Shown: positions 11,532 through 22,359, counted from the stretch's first letter. The stretch: DNA of 64,000 nucleotides from Globisporangium splendens (GCA_006386115.1 VFIW01000050.1:295339-359338); one strand, 5' to 3'. Made by a program: numbers and translations. The notes: generated from the letters alone by a model not told the origin.

Positions 11532-12390
11532 ATGTTCAACATGGAACTTGTTAACGTGAACGTGTTGATCGTTGGAGAGGACACAACGTTGACCGTGAAA
11601 ATGCCACTGAACACCAGCATTGCTCAGCTCAAGGACGCTGTCAAACGGGAGTGTCAGTGCTCGCTCGACGTCCATGAGATTCTCCTGTTCCGAGGGTGCT
11701 GTCTGTGCTTGCTGGCACCACGCTCATTGAGCCATCTACCAAAGTACTCGAAACGGCGGCAAAACACGCAGTGGATCCAATGGAAGGCTCGACTTCAGCT
11801 GACATCCCTGACGCCAAACGTCAAAAGCTGAGTCATGCCGAGGACCGCCAGGAACGAGTGGACTTGCTTACTCGCACGCACGCTTTCGTGGTCGATCGGC
11901 TACCTTGAGTGAAATGTGGATTCTCTCGAGGACGATACGAATCACGAGGGTGTGATGGAGCTGATGCTTCTCATGGTGTCGACGGTCGGGGGGCTTCTCC
12001 CTGACACAGTTGCGGCGTGGAACCAAAGGTTCGTCGACGAACGAGACAACCATGACGACAGTGTTGATAATATGCTTTCGCGACATCCGAAGCGCGTGTG
12101 CATGATAGTCAAGGGATCGAAACTCGATGATGAAGATCCCGCTTTGGGCGAATACAGGTGTGAGGCTGTGGCCGACATGGACCCAAAGTGCAGCCACGTG
12201 TTGGGTGTTGTCACCAATGCCAGACACTGGTTCTGGTCTGGTGCGGAGCGTATCTCGGATCGCGTCTTCCTGTGCGACGCACGGACGTTGGCGAGACGGA
12301 TTCGCAGATTTGTGTGGACGAGCACGGGGTGCGAAGGGACCAGTTGGCGGCAGCCATTGAGAAATTGTATACGGCATTGGTGTGAGTTTG
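11532..12390 (+). pseudogene. Decayed gene with N-terminal ubiquitin-like region
   Basis: From the ATG at 11532 (or 11541) about 55 codons read like a beta-grasp ubiquitin-like start: a strand, TLTVKMPLNTSIAQLKDAV, then HEILLFRG. At about 11690 the sense continues in another frame (VLSVLAGTTLIEPSTK, ending in TGA at 11906). From about 11916 it moves again (SLEDDTNHEGVMELMLLM), and near 12290 once more (DEHGVRRDQLAAAIEKLY). At least three frame changes and two stops, with no splice signals that repair them, indicate a pseudogene. Crinkler effectors also begin with a ubiquitin-like fold, but the LFLAK motif is absent, so family membership is open. Confidence 0.45.
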
Positions 12391-13835
12391 GTGGATGGTA
12401 GCTTTTCTTGTCGCGGACGTGTCTTATGTTTCAGTTGCTTGGGAGAAGACAAACATAGCAGGGATTCTGAATTTTGCATTGGCCAAGTGTACAATGTCGA
12501 GTAAGATTCGCACTTGCTGCACACAGGACGTTTACGCTCGGCTGTTGGTTTAACTTGGTCTGATGAAGTGATTCCAACACGAGCACACGCCTTTCATGTG
12601 AAAGCCTCGAAGAAGGGATGCGGCAGTGTCCCACAGAAATAAGGGGGTGTCCCGGATGACGCTGTTGTTGGAGGCTATATCAGTGAGGTCCACCTACACA
12701 GCTGAGCTACCAATCAACACTCCTCCTGACTCAAATATTGTGATCTTGCTTCAACCGAGGGTGTAAAGGATCATCGACTTATCGACCAAGAGACCCAAAG
12801 GCTGCTCATGCCAGCATTAACGCACTGCAGTGAAGTCCCATTTCCCCATCACGCTTCCACATCCTGAGGATTAATGCCACGCGTGGATTATTAGCATCCT
12901 CCTCCCGTCCGCTTTTTGTGTCATCGTGTCGGTCCGCGCGATGTTGAACTTGGCGGCATAAATCCAGCAGCGCGCACCCATCGCCAAGGTCTCAGACCTG
13001 GTGCTTGTTTTTCCAGTGATCGGATTGGACGTGCCTCAAATTAAAGGGAGTTGCCTGATACAGTCCATCCCACTGCTCGAGTTGAACTTCAGCTTTTATC
13101 TCCCCTTCGTCTTGGCACCGGAGCAGGCAAATTGGACTCTGTGTATCGCAAATAACACATCTTACCTGCTAGGCATTATACCACTGTCGTCGAGTGGCTC
13201 AGGTCAACTTGAAGTCGAGCGCAGCATGCAGGAAGAAATTCATATTCAGTCGGTCAGTCGACCTCCTCATTCACCCCTAGAGTAAGCGGCGAGACGACGC
13301 AACAGCATGAATCATCTGTCCTCTCTGAGTGGCCAAAATTGGCCAAAAGTGCATCTCCACACCGTCGTATCAGTAGCTGTGCTCAAAGGTGCTGCTCGAG
13401 TGGCTCTCCTAGACAATAAAAACAGGTGGCGCGCAACTTCAACTCGACAGAGCTGCTGCGTTGCATTGACACGGGACCCATTTGGTTCAAGAACTCTAAA
13501 GACAGGTGCATTTTCTGCCAGGTGCACAGTCACGAAGGGATACCGCTGAGCGATGTGCCCCTCGAGATGATACTCCCACGTCGACTCCGTGGGATTTGCT
13601 GCGTTGGTTGACATGCCTTTCTTTGACAGTCTCAGCAACCATGCATATACAGTGGCATCGACCCACCCTTTCCCAAGCAACACTTCAACACTTGAACTTT
13701 CTCCTTCCTTCCCGGCGCTGCCACCTCTTCCTCACTTTCGAAATTGCTCGGTGCGTGGCAACGCGACTCTCTTGCAATCGCTTTGTCAGAAATTCAGAAA
13801 AAGTTGCCAAGTGGACGGTCAAGGTAGACAGGATC
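12391..13835. other. Intergenic, no gene recognised
   Basis: About 1.4 kb without a supportable gene. The last 110 bases contain a CTCACTTTCGAAATT stretch at 13731-13745 that loosely resembles an oomycete initiator for the PAN-repeat gene. Confidence 0.4.
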
Positions 13836-16516
13836 ATGAAATTTTGGCCGCACTCAAGAGTGGCGGTGCTCGCAGCGGCACTCACGGTGAGTAGCTTTCT
13901 TTGGGACGGAGGTCTCGCGAAGGAAATTTGTCAAGATGCTGGAGTAGTCGACCCTGTCGTGACACCAGCTCCGGTGCCAGCGCCTACGACAACTTTCCCG
14001 ACACCATCGAGCCCTGCCTCAGTTCCAGACCCTAGCGAAACTCCAGTTCCAATTCCGCAACTGCCGACACCCAGTCCAACGTATGTGAGTCCAACTCCGA
14101 GCCAAACTACAGTTGCTCCTGTTCCTGGCCCTGTACCCAACCAGACTCCATCGCCTACTCCATTTCCAACATCTCCATCGGTTACCCCAACTCCGAATGA
14201 GACTCCCGTCCCGACGTCTCCCATTCCAGCTGCAACCCCACAGCCTTCTCCAACGCAGACGCAAGCACCAACTCCAGTTCCACCATCGAATCCACCACCA
14301 ACACCTTCTCCAGCTCCAAGTCCCATCGCGACGCCAGCTCCGACTACGACCGCTCCAGCACCAACCACACCAGCTCCAGCGCCAACAACGTTGTCACCGA
14401 CGCCGTCACCATCCCTCGGATGCGCGCCGCAGATCAAGAACATCTACTACCACGGATACGATATCACCACGATCGATCTCGACACGCCAGAAGAGTGCTG
14501 CACGGCGTGCTCGAACGAGCCGCGATGTCGCTTGTACACACACTTCAAGTCGTCGACGACGGGTGAGAAGCGCTGCTACCTCAAGAGTGCGGCCGGAGAG
14601 AAGACCAACTATGGGGAGAGCAAGACGGTCACGGCGGTGTCTGCGTTTGTGAACCTGCCGACTCCGACTCCAGCTCCAAGTCCCATCGCGACGCCAGCTC
14701 CGACTACGACCGCTCCAGCACCAACCACACCAGCTCCAGCGCCAACAACGTTGTCACCGACACCGTCACCATCCCTCGGATGCGCGCCGCAGATCAAGAA
14801 CATCTACTACCACGGATACGATATCACCACGATCGATCTCGACACGCCAGAAGAGTGCTGCACGGCGTGCTCGAACGAGCCGCGATGTCGCTTGTACACA
14901 CACTTCAAGTCGTCGACGACGGGTGAGAAGCGCTGCTACCTCAAGAGTGCGGCCGGAGAGAAGACCAACTATGGGGAGAGCAAGACGGTCACGGCGGTGT
15001 CTGCGTTTGTGAACCTGCCGACTCCGACTCCAGCTCCAAGTCCCATCGCGACGCCAGCTCCGACTACGACCGCTCCAGCACCAAACACCACACCTCCAGC
15101 GCCACCGACACCGTCCCATCCCTCGGATGCGCGCCGCAGATCAAGAACATCTACTACCACGGATACGATATCACCACGATCGATCTCGACACGCCAGAAG
15201 AGTGCTGCACGGCGTGCTCGAACGAGCCGCGATGTCGCTTGTACACACACTTCAAGTCGTCGACGACGGGTGAGAAGCGCTGCTACCTCAAGAGTGCGGC
15301 CGGAGAGAAGACCAACTATGGGGAGAGCAAGACGGTCACGGCGGTGTCTGCGTTTGTGAACCTGCCGACTCCGACTCCAGCTCCAAGTCCCATCGCGACG
15401 CCAGCTCCGACTACGACCGCTCCAGCACCAACCACACCAGCTCCAGCGCCAACAACGTTGTCACCGACACCGTCACCATCCCTCGGATGCGCGCCGCAGA
15501 TCAAGAACATCTACTACCACGGATACGATATCACCACGATCGATCTCGACACGCCAGAAGAGTGCTGCACGGCGTGCTCGAACGAGCCGCGATGTCGCTT
15601 GTACACACACTTCAAGTCGTCGACGACGGGTGAGAAGCGCTGCTACCTCAAGAGTGCGGCCGGAGAGAAGACCAACTATGGGGAGAGCAAGACGGTCACG
15701 GCGGTGTCTGCGTTTGTGAACCTGCCGACTCCGACTCCAGCTCCAAGTCCCGTCGCGACGCCAGCTCCGACTACGACCGCTCCAGCTCCGACCACGCCAG
15801 CTCCAGCACCAACCACCTTGCTACCGACGCCGTCGCCATCCCTCGGATGCGCGCCGCAGATCAAGAACATCTACTACCACGGATACGATATCACCACGAT
15901 CGATCTCGACACGCCAGAAGAGTGCTGCACGGCGTGCTCGAACGAGCCGCGATGTCGCTTGTACACACACTTCAAGTCGTCGACGACGGGTGAGAAGCGC
16001 TGCTACCTCAAGAGTGCGGCCGGAGAGAAGACCAACTATGGGGAGAGCAAGACGGTCACGGCGGTGTCTGCGTTTGTGAACCTGCCGACTCCGACTCCAG
16101 CTCCAAGTCCCATCGCGACGCCAGCTCCGACTACGACCGCTCCAGCACCAACCACACCAGCTCCAGCGCCAACAACGTTGTCACCGACACCGTCACCATC
16201 CCTCGGATGCGCGCCGCAGATCAAGAACATCTACTACCACGGATACGATATCACCACGATCGATCTCGACACGCCAGAAGAGTGCTGCACGGCGTGCTCG
16301 AACGAGCCGCGATGTCGCTTGTACACACACTTCAAGTCGTCGACGACGGGTGAGAAGCGCTGCTACCTCAAGAGTGCGGCCGGAGAGAAGACCAACTATG
16401 GGGAGAGCAAGACGGTCACGGCGGTGTCTGCGTTTGTGAACCTGCCGACTCCGACTCCAGCTCCAAGTCCCATCGCGACTTCCACTGTGACTCGTGCGCC
16501 AAAAAGTACAATCTAA
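13836..16516 (+). CDS. Secreted PAN/Apple-repeat protein, frameshifted in the third repeat linker
   Basis: Begins with a signal peptide (residues 1 to about 28, hydrophobic [14 protein letters not shown], cleavage after GGLA). A mucin-like linker of about 150 residues rich in Pro, Thr and Ser follows, then six PAN/Apple units of about 75 aa separated by Pro/Thr linkers. Each unit has the same cysteines ([28 protein letters not shown]). PAN domains bind glycans or proteins; in CBEL-type oomycete proteins they accompany cellulose-binding modules, but no such module is present here. The unit matches the C-terminal PAN of the two neighbouring CBEL-like genes. Reading is open from 13836 to about 15100, then a linker is 13 bases shorter than its siblings and the frame moves; the rest (to the stop at 16514) is open in the new frame. 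Either a disrupted gene or an assembly error in near-identical repeats. Confidence 0.8.
14411..16440 (+). repeat. Six near-identical 360-bp coding tandem repeats
   Basis: Units start at 14411, 14771, 15118, 15478, 15838 and 16198. The spacing is 360 bases except between the second and third unit (347). Differences between units are confined almost wholly to the Pro/Thr linkers; the PAN-coding parts look identical. This implies very recent expansion or ongoing homogenisation. Confidence 0.93.
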
Positions 16517-16709
16517 TGTCAGGACGCTCTCTTTGTTAGTCATGCTTTGAATATTACTGCACCATAGTTTCGTAGAGGAATAATAGCGCACATTCAACGA
16601 TGACGACATGTCGAGAAAGATAAAGTGGCGAAAGTAACTGTTGTGTTTGTTTGAGGTCTACTCAGTTGATGTTCAGTCAGACAGTTGGCACGCAAAAGGA
16701 GATGTTGAC

Positions 16710-18329
16710 CTACACCAACGGATTGATCACATACGCCGAGTACGCGACGATCGACTGACTGTCGCCGTAGTTTGTCTTCTCACTTCCCAACGATTTCAGC
16801 ACACAGCGGCTTTTTCCGGTCGTCTTGGAGTAAATGTGTGAGTACAGCAAGCAGCCCTTGGTCTTGGCGCACTCCTCGCAGCACTGTTCTGGATCGGTCA
16901 ACGACAATTCCTTGATGTCTGTGCCGTGGAAGTAGATCTGTTTCAGCTGCTTGGTGCATTTAGAGCTTCCAGCTGGGACTGGCGTCGTGGTTGGAGTTGG
17001 TGTAGGAGCCGATGTGATCACACTTCCGGATACAGCTCCCACCTTGCGCACACTGCCGGCTTTGGAGCTCTTCATGTAACACGCTGGACCCGACGGATCC
17101 GTGTTCACAAATGTGTAGTATTTGCAACCAGCAGTCTTCTGGCACGTTGCGCAGCAATCAGCTGGCGAAATGCGGAAGACGCTGCCGATGTCGCCGCTAT
17201 AATAGTCCACATCAGTCTCCATAGCGCCACAGCCTGTTGGAACTGCAAGACACTGATAGTAAAAAGTGTCCCAAGGCATGCAGTACGAACCAGTAGGACA
17301 GCACGAGACCGCGGTGGAGGTTCCACAGCTGTCACCGATAGCTTTCGAGCAGGTGTTTGGAGCAGGAGTTGGAGCTGGGGTTGGAGCTGGGGTTGGCGAC
17401 GGAGTTGGAGTTGGAGTTGGAGTTGGAGTTGGAGTTGGAGTTGGAGTTGGAGTTGGAGTTGGAGTTGGAGTTGGAGTTGATGTGATCACACTTCCGGATA
17501 CAGCTCCCACCTTGCGCACACTGCCGGCTTTGGAGCTCTTCATGTAACACGCTGGACCCGACGGATCCGTGTTCGCAAATGTGTAGTATTTGCAACCAGC
17601 AGTCTTCTGGCACGTTGCGCAGCAATCAGCTGGCGAAATGCGGAAGACGCTGCCGATGTCGCCGCTATAATAGTCCACATCAGTCTCCATAGCGCCACAG
17701 CCTGTTGGAACTGCAAGACACTGATAGTAAAAAGTGTCCCAAGGCATGCAGTACGAACCAGTAGGACAGCACGAGACCGCGGTGGAGGTTCCACAGCTGT
17801 CACCGATAGCTTTCGAGCAGGTGTTTGGAGCAGGGGTCGACGCTGGAGTCGGAGCAGGCGTTGGAGCTGGAGTTGGCGATGGCGTCGGCGATGGCGTCGG
17901 CGATGGTGTTGGCGCCGGCGTGGCTCCAATGCGCTGTCCAGACAACGCACCCACCTTCTTGGTACTCGCTCCTTTCGCGGATTTCATGTAACACGTCGGT
18001 CCCTGTGGGTCCAGGTTCACAAACGTAAAGTAGTTGCAACCTGCCGTCGCGCCACACCTGTCACAGCACTGCTGCGGCGACACATTCGACACACTGCCGA
18101 TATCGTTGCCGTAGTAGTCGACGTCAGTCTCCATAACGCTACAACCCGTCGGCACCGTGAGGCACTGGTAGTAGTCGTTGTTCCACGGTTGGCAGTACGC
18201 GGAGGTAGGACAGCACTGGGATCCCTGCGCGTTGCCGCAGTAGCCACCGAGGGCATTGCCGCAGGTTTGTGCATCGACCTGAGCTGCTCCAACGAGCAGC
18301 GCAATCAGCGCCAGAGGAGCTCCGCGCAT
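16710..18329 (-). CDS. CBEL-like protein: three CBM1-PAN modules plus terminal PAN
   Basis: Secreted cellulose-binding lectin-type protein of 539 aa in one exon. The signal peptide is residues 1-20 ([14 protein letters not shown]). The order is CBM1 (family 1 cellulose-binding, [19 protein letters not shown]), PAN/Apple, Pro/Thr linker, CBM1, PAN, a long TP-repeat linker, CBM1, PAN, linker, and a last PAN of a different subtype ([12 protein letters not shown]). CBEL of Phytophthora binds cellulose, helps attachment to plant surfaces and wall organisation, and is recognised by plants. The ATG at 18329 is set by the signal peptide. Modules 2 and 3 are almost identical in DNA. Module 1 and the start of module 2 are nearly identical to the next CBEL-like gene. 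It converges with the PAN-repeat gene. Confidence 0.9.
   Translation of the reverse strand: MRGAPLALIALLVGAAQVDAQTCGNALGGYCGNAQGSQCCPTSAYCQPWNNDYYQCLTVPTGCSVMETDVDYYGNDIGSVSNVSPQQCCDRCGATAGCNYFTFVNLDPQGPTCYMKSAKGASTKKVGALSGQRIGATPAPTPSPTPSPTPSPTPAPTPAPTPASTPAPNTCSKAIGDSCGTSTAVSCCPTGSYCMPWDTFYYQCLAVPTGCGAMETDVDYYSGDIGSVFRISPADCCATCQKTAGCKYYTFANTDPSGPACYMKSSKAGSVRKVGAVSGSVITSTPTPTPTPTPTPTPTPTPTPTPTPTPSPTPAPTPAPTPAPNTCSKAIGDSCGTSTAVSCCPTGSYCMPWDTFYYQCLAVPTGCGAMETDVDYYSGDIGSVFRISPADCCATCQKTAGCKYYTFVNTDPSGPACYMKSSKAGSVRKVGAVSGSVITSAPTPTPTTTPVPAGSSKCTKQLKQIYFHGTDIKELSLTDPEQCCEECAKTKGCLLYSHIYSKTTGKSRCVLKSLGSEKTNYGDSQSIVAYSAYVINPLV
17011..17828 (-). repeat. Internal tandem duplication of a CBM1-PAN module
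   Basis: Positions 17011-17360 and 17479-17828 are near-identical, offset 468 bases; one visible difference is C/G near 17107/17575. The duplication is in frame, adding one CBM1-PAN module to the protein. Confidence 0.88.
17401..17478 (-). repeat. Hexanucleotide microsatellite encoding a Thr-Pro linker
   Basis: Thirteen perfect GGAGTT units on the + strand, read on the complement as alternating Pro and Thr codons. Because the unit is 6 bases, slippage changes linker length without breaking the frame. Confidence 0.95.
17669..18302 (-). repeat. Near-identical block shared with neighbouring CBEL-like gene (copy a)
   Basis: About 634 bases match 19651-20284 at a constant offset of 1982, covering codons from just after the signal-peptide start to the middle of module 2, including the synonymous positions and linkers. 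Flanking sequences diverge. Confidence 0.88.
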
Positions 18330-19123
18330 GATGAAAGGAGTTGAGTTTGACGAGATCGATCGAGCTCTGGTACTGCTGCTGCTGGAGGAGCGAGTCTGCA
18401 AATGGCAGAGCGAGTGCGTGGTGTTCGTCCGGCGTCTGATGAAGGTGGCAGGCGTGCCCACACAAACTACATTTGGCACGCACCATATGTCCAGCTCTCT
18501 GGACACACATGCGCAGTTGTCCTTTCTGTAAAAGTCTCACGGATACCGGATACGCTTCACATATTACTTCATAGAGGATGCATGGTTGAGGTCCAGATGT
18601 CATTCTCTAGATTCTGGTCGTGTGGCATGACTAATTTCGACGTTCTGTGCGTGATGGGCAACTCGGCACCGACAGCGTCACCCAATTGCCGCAATTAAAT
18701 CAAGTAGCCGGCCACAAAACAAGACCTTGCCAAATTGATTTGTGTTGTTGTCTAACTCGGACATCGAATATGGCAGTGCATCGTATTTGTTGGGACTCGT
18801 AATTCACCATTTTAACATTGTATGATTTGTGTCCAAGATGCAAGTACACTCAACCCTCCAGTGATGAACAAAACACTGGCATCTGGCGTGTCAGGCAAGA
18901 ATTTGAACTGGAGTGCAAAATCGAATGACTTCACATCATGCAAAGTACTTCATAGAGTGCGTTTTGTCATTTGTACGCACGTACAGACACGACTCATATT
19001 GTTTCCTGATTGGCAAATGAGATCCGAATCACCATTGATTACAGAGTCACGTTATCTTTGTATGCAGCCATCGTGTAATTGACTCAAGTCAGGGGGTGGC
19101 GGCAAAGAAAGCACGACTTCAAG
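18330..19123. other. Spacer between CBEL-like genes
   Basis: 794 bases with no supportable gene. The right-hand part is downstream of the second CBEL-like gene; the left-hand part should hold the promoter of the first. An upstream CCATTTGCAGACTC stretch near 18391-18404 (complement) is shared with the promoter of the second gene. Confidence 0.4.
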
Positions 19124-20311
19124 TTACACCAACGGATTAAGCACGTACGCCGAGACCGCAACGATCGACTGACTGTCGCCGTAGTTTGTCTTCTCACTTC
19201 CCAACGACTTCAGCACACAGCGACTGATGCCTGTCGTCTTGGAGTAAATGTGTGAGTACAGCAAGCAGCCCTTGGTCTTGGCGCACTCATCACAACACTC
19301 TTCCGGGTCGGTCAATGCCAACTCCTTGATGTCCTTGCCGTGGAAGTAGATCTGTTTCAGTTGCGTGCCGCATTGAGAGCTTCCAGCTGGGACTGGAGTT
19401 GGAGCTGGGGTCGGCACTGGAGTTGAAGCTGGAGTTGGAGCTGGGGTCGGAGCTGGGGTCACCGTCAGAACGCTCCCGGACAAAGCACCCACCTTGCGCA
19501 CACTACCCGTCTTCGAGTTCTTCATGTAACACGCTGGACCCGACGGATCCGTGTTCACAAATGTGTAGTATTTGCAACCAGCAGTCTTCTGGCACGTCTC
19601 GCAGCATTGTGCTGGTGAGAGGCCAAACACACTACCGATATCGCCGCCATAATAGTCCACATCAGTCTCCATAGCGCCACAGCCTGTTGGAACTGCAAGA
19701 CACTGATAGTAAAAAGTGTCCCAAGGCATGCAGTACGAACCAGTAGGACAGCACGAGACCGCGGTGGAGGTTCCACAGCTGTCACCGATAGCTTTCGAGC
19801 AGGTGTTTGGAGCAGGGGTCGACGCTGGAGTCGGAGCAGGCGTTGGAGCTGGAGTTGGCGATGGCGTCGGCGATGGCGTCGGCGATGGTGTTGGCGCCGG
19901 CGTGGCTCCAATGCGCTGTCCAGACAACGCACCCACCTTCTTGGTACTCGCTCCTTTCGCGGATTTCATGTAACACGTCGGTCCCTGTGGGTCCAGGTTC
20001 ACAAACGTAAAGTAGTTGCAACCTGCCGTCGCGCCACACCTGTCACAGCACTGCTGCGGCGACACATTCGACACACTGCCGATATCGTTGCCGTAGTAGT
20101 CGACGTCAGTCTCCATAACGCTACAACCCGTCGGCACCGTGAGGCACTGGTAGTAGTCGTTGTTCCACGGTTGGCAGTACGCGGAGGTAGGACAGCACTG
20201 GGATCCCTGCGCGTTGCCGCAGTAGCCACCGAGGGCATTGCCGCAGGTTTGTGCATCGACCTGAGCTGCTCCAACGAGCAGCGCAAGCAGCGAAACGGAG
20301 GCGCTCTTCAT
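19124..20311 (-). CDS. CBEL-like protein: two CBM1-PAN modules plus terminal PAN
   Basis: Secreted, 395 aa, one exon. The signal peptide is residues 1-20 ([16 protein letters not shown]). The order is CBM1, PAN, Pro/Thr linker, CBM1, PAN, linker, and a last PAN ([12 protein letters not shown]), ending NPLV like its neighbour. Cysteine patterns of both domain types are complete. Compared with the gene at 16710 it lacks the third module, and its second PAN differs (VFGLSPAQCCETC against [13 protein letters not shown]), while the first module is the same in DNA. The likely role is binding plant or own-wall cellulose during attachment, inferred from CBEL. A good oomycete initiator lies about 66 bases upstream of the ATG. 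Confidence 0.9.
   Translation of the reverse strand: MKSASVSLLALLVGAAQVDAQTCGNALGGYCGNAQGSQCCPTSAYCQPWNNDYYQCLTVPTGCSVMETDVDYYGNDIGSVSNVSPQQCCDRCGATAGCNYFTFVNLDPQGPTCYMKSAKGASTKKVGALSGQRIGATPAPTPSPTPSPTPSPTPAPTPAPTPASTPAPNTCSKAIGDSCGTSTAVSCCPTGSYCMPWDTFYYQCLAVPTGCGAMETDVDYYGGDIGSVFGLSPAQCCETCQKTAGCKYYTFVNTDPSGPACYMKNSKTGSVRKVGALSGSVLTVTPAPTPAPTPASTPVPTPAPTPVPAGSSQCGTQLKQIYFHGKDIKELALTDPEECCDECAKTKGCLLYSHIYSKTTGISRCVLKSLGSEKTNYGDSQSIVAVSAYVLNPLV
19651..20284 (-). repeat. Near-identical block shared with neighbouring CBEL-like gene (copy b)
   Basis: Partner of 17669-18302 (see there). The two genes share this block but differ on both sides, as expected after gene conversion or a recent unequal exchange. 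Confidence 0.88.
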
Positions 20312-21523
20312 GTTGTTGACGTGTCTGTAATGCTGTGTGGCGAGTGCGTGAGTCTGCAAATGGCGGAGTGAATGAGCGTCCCGCACTTGATTGATCGATC
20401 GGGCAAGAAGCTGGCGAGTCAAATTGCCCGCCAGATGGTATTGCACATGTACTTTCTACGTCCACGAGCTCACCATATCCGGATGAGGTACTGTATTTGG
20501 TGACAGATAATCGTTACTCACACTTGACGTTTGCTATCATATTAGAAAGAACATGCAGAAAGAAAGGGAACGCATCGAAAGTTCAACATACTTGATTGTG
20601 GTAATCAATCAAAGAGAAGGATAGAGTGAGATTTCGAAACAACAACAAATGGTGGCATGTTGCAATTCGTGCCTCGAGAAGTGCTCACTCTCGGTTTGGC
20701 TTGGTGTGTGTTGTTGCAAGCTGCATCGTCCAGATTTTTTTGCTTTTTTGGATCTGCACTCGCGGAGCATCGTTGCCTTACGAAGAATGCGATAGAGGTT
20801 CAAAAGTTGATCCATTCGTAATCTAATCAAGTGCTTCTGATTGTTGTCTGCTGTGTCAAACCGTGCAGATATTAGATGAGGACACTTTTGTGGCTGACGT
20901 GTTGCGTGTGATGTCAATAAACATAGCCGGACAAACCTGAAGTTTAGAAGACTCTCTATTTTATTCAGTCAGATGCACCAACTAAGTCACTGTGTCTGTT
21001 TTTGGATGCCTGGTAAACCACCCCGAGTCTTACTTAAGGCTGAGGAGAAGGAAGACTAAGTAACACTCAGCGTTTCTTCTCCTCGCATTTGTGTCACCTT
21101 GAGTTGAGACCAAACTTGGTGATCGTCAGTGATTGCAAGGTTCCCGCTCCTTCTAATTTAGTGTCGTGAATGTCAAAGTTAATCTAACAGTTTATGAATT
21201 TGTGGTTTCATGATGAAACTCTCGAAGGTGCTGATTTGTGCTCCAACTGCTACCGTGGTACTTGTCTGACGTCGCGTCCACAAATAAATCCAGTGGCCGA
21301 TCCTGTTGAGGTGCAAGTTTGGATGGCATGGCGCGTCCAAGTTGAATTGACGACACTCGAACATCGCCTCCACCTCAGAACACCGGTAAAGAGAGAGAGA
21401 GAGAGGTGACTAGCCAAAGCCATGCGGAGAGGACAATGCTGAAGTCAAGATCAATGGACCGAAACGATTGCTTACAAGGTCAGCAGGCGCTCGCAGAGAA
21501 CTCGAGAGTATCGACTGCTAAAA
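20312..21523. other. Intergenic, promoter of CBEL-like gene at left
   Basis: About 1.2 kb without a supportable gene. A short GA run lies at 21391-21405. Confidence 0.4.
20355..20377 (-). promoter_or_regulatory. Candidate oomycete Inr plus FPR
   Basis: On the complement, GCTCATTCA at 20377 followed by CCATTTGC ending near 20355 fits the two halves of the oomycete core promoter (GCTCATTYY ... CAWTTT) with wider spacing. It is about 66 bases upstream of the ATG. Confidence 0.45.
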
Positions 21524-22309
21524 TCAAGGTTTGGTGATCGCACGTCCAGACAAGATTCCAGTCTTGCGAATGCTCGACGTCTTTGCGCTTTTCATGTAGC
21601 ACGTTGGTCCCTGCGGATCGGTGTTCACGAATGAGTAGTAGTTGCACGCAGGGTTCTCGCGGCACCTAGTGCAGCAATCCCATGGCTGGATGTTGGTGAT
21701 GCTGCCAATGTCCGTCCCAATGATGTCCGTGTCGGTCTCGAGCTCGCCACAACCTTGAGGTACGCCAACACATTGGTAGTAGTTGCTGTCCCAGGGTTGG
21801 CAGTAGCTGTTCGGGCTGCAGCAGAGTGTGGCTTGCGCGTTGCCACAGTACTCGCCGTTCGCGATCGTGCACACCGGAGCTGGACTCGGCGTTGCTTGTC
21901 GGATAGCACGACCCGATAGCGCGCCAACGTTACGAACGCTCGTTCCCTTGGCACTCTTCATGTAACACGTTGGACCTTGCGGATCCAGATTCACGAACGT
22001 AAAGTAATTGCACCCAGGCGTGACGCTGCACGCGGCGCAGCACTGTTCCGGCGACACGTGCGAGACACTTCCGATGTCGTTGCCGTAGTAGTCGACGTTG
22101 GTCTCCATTTCACCGCAACCGCTTGGCACCGTCAAGCACTGGTAGAAAGTTGTATCCCACGGCTGACAGTACGCGTTCGCTGGACAGCACAACGTGAACA
22201 GTGAGTTCCCACAGGAAGCTCCGAGAGCTATTCCACATTGCGCTGAAACGTGTGAAAGCAGCGCCATGGAGCTGGTGACGATCGCGAATGCACTGGCATT
22301 GAGACGCAT
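21524..22309 (-). CDS. CBEL: CBEL: secreted two-module cellulose-binding elicitor lectin
   Basis: 261 aa, one exon, with the classic CBEL architecture of signal peptide, CBM1, PAN, short linker, CBM1, PAN. The signal peptide is about residues 1-23 (AIVTSSMALLSHVSA). CBM1 cysteines and aromatic residues are present (CCPANAYCQPWDTTFYQC and CGNAQATLCCSPNSYCQPW). Both PAN domains keep the ECCxxC and CYMKS patterns; the second reads DCCTRC. The length and order match the founding CBEL of Phytophthora, a wall glycoprotein that binds cellulose and triggers plant defence. It is more diverged from the other two CBEL-like genes than they are from each other. The promoter has the best Inr match in the window. 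Confidence 0.92.
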   Translation of the reverse strand: MRLNASAFAIVTSSMALLSHVSAQCGIALGASCGNSLFTLCCPANAYCQPWDTTFYQCLTVPSGCGEMETNVDYYGNDIGSVSHVSPEQCCAACSVTPGCNYFTFVNLDPQGPTCYMKSAKGTSVRNVGALSGRAIRQATPSPAPVCTIANGEYCGNAQATLCCSPNSYCQPWDSNYYQCVGVPQGCGELETDTDIIGTDIGSITNIQPWDCCTRCRENPACNYYSFVNTDPQGPTCYMKSAKTSSIRKTGILSGRAITKP

Positions 22310-22359
22310 AACTGTAGGCTTGACGGATGGAAAGATGGTGGACCTTGGCGCGCGGGGGC

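Noticed and set aside
11532..11700. Crinkler effector N-terminus
   Set aside because: The ubiquitin-like start fits loosely, but neither LFLAK nor the downstream DWL/HVLVxxP blocks are seen.
12635..12725. tRNA-like TGGTAGCTCAG on the complement
   Set aside because: Only the D-arm-like piece is present; no T-arm GGTTCGAxTCC or pairing acceptor stem was found at the right distance.
13931..14443. Gly/Val-rich open frames antisense to the PAN-repeat gene (and similar ones in the CBEL-like genes)
   Set aside because: They arise from the Pro/Thr linker codons read backwards.
14411..16440. Regularly spaced repeats as a CRISPR-like array
   Set aside because: Units are 360 bases, protein-coding, with no short palindromic repeat or unique spacers, in a eukaryote.
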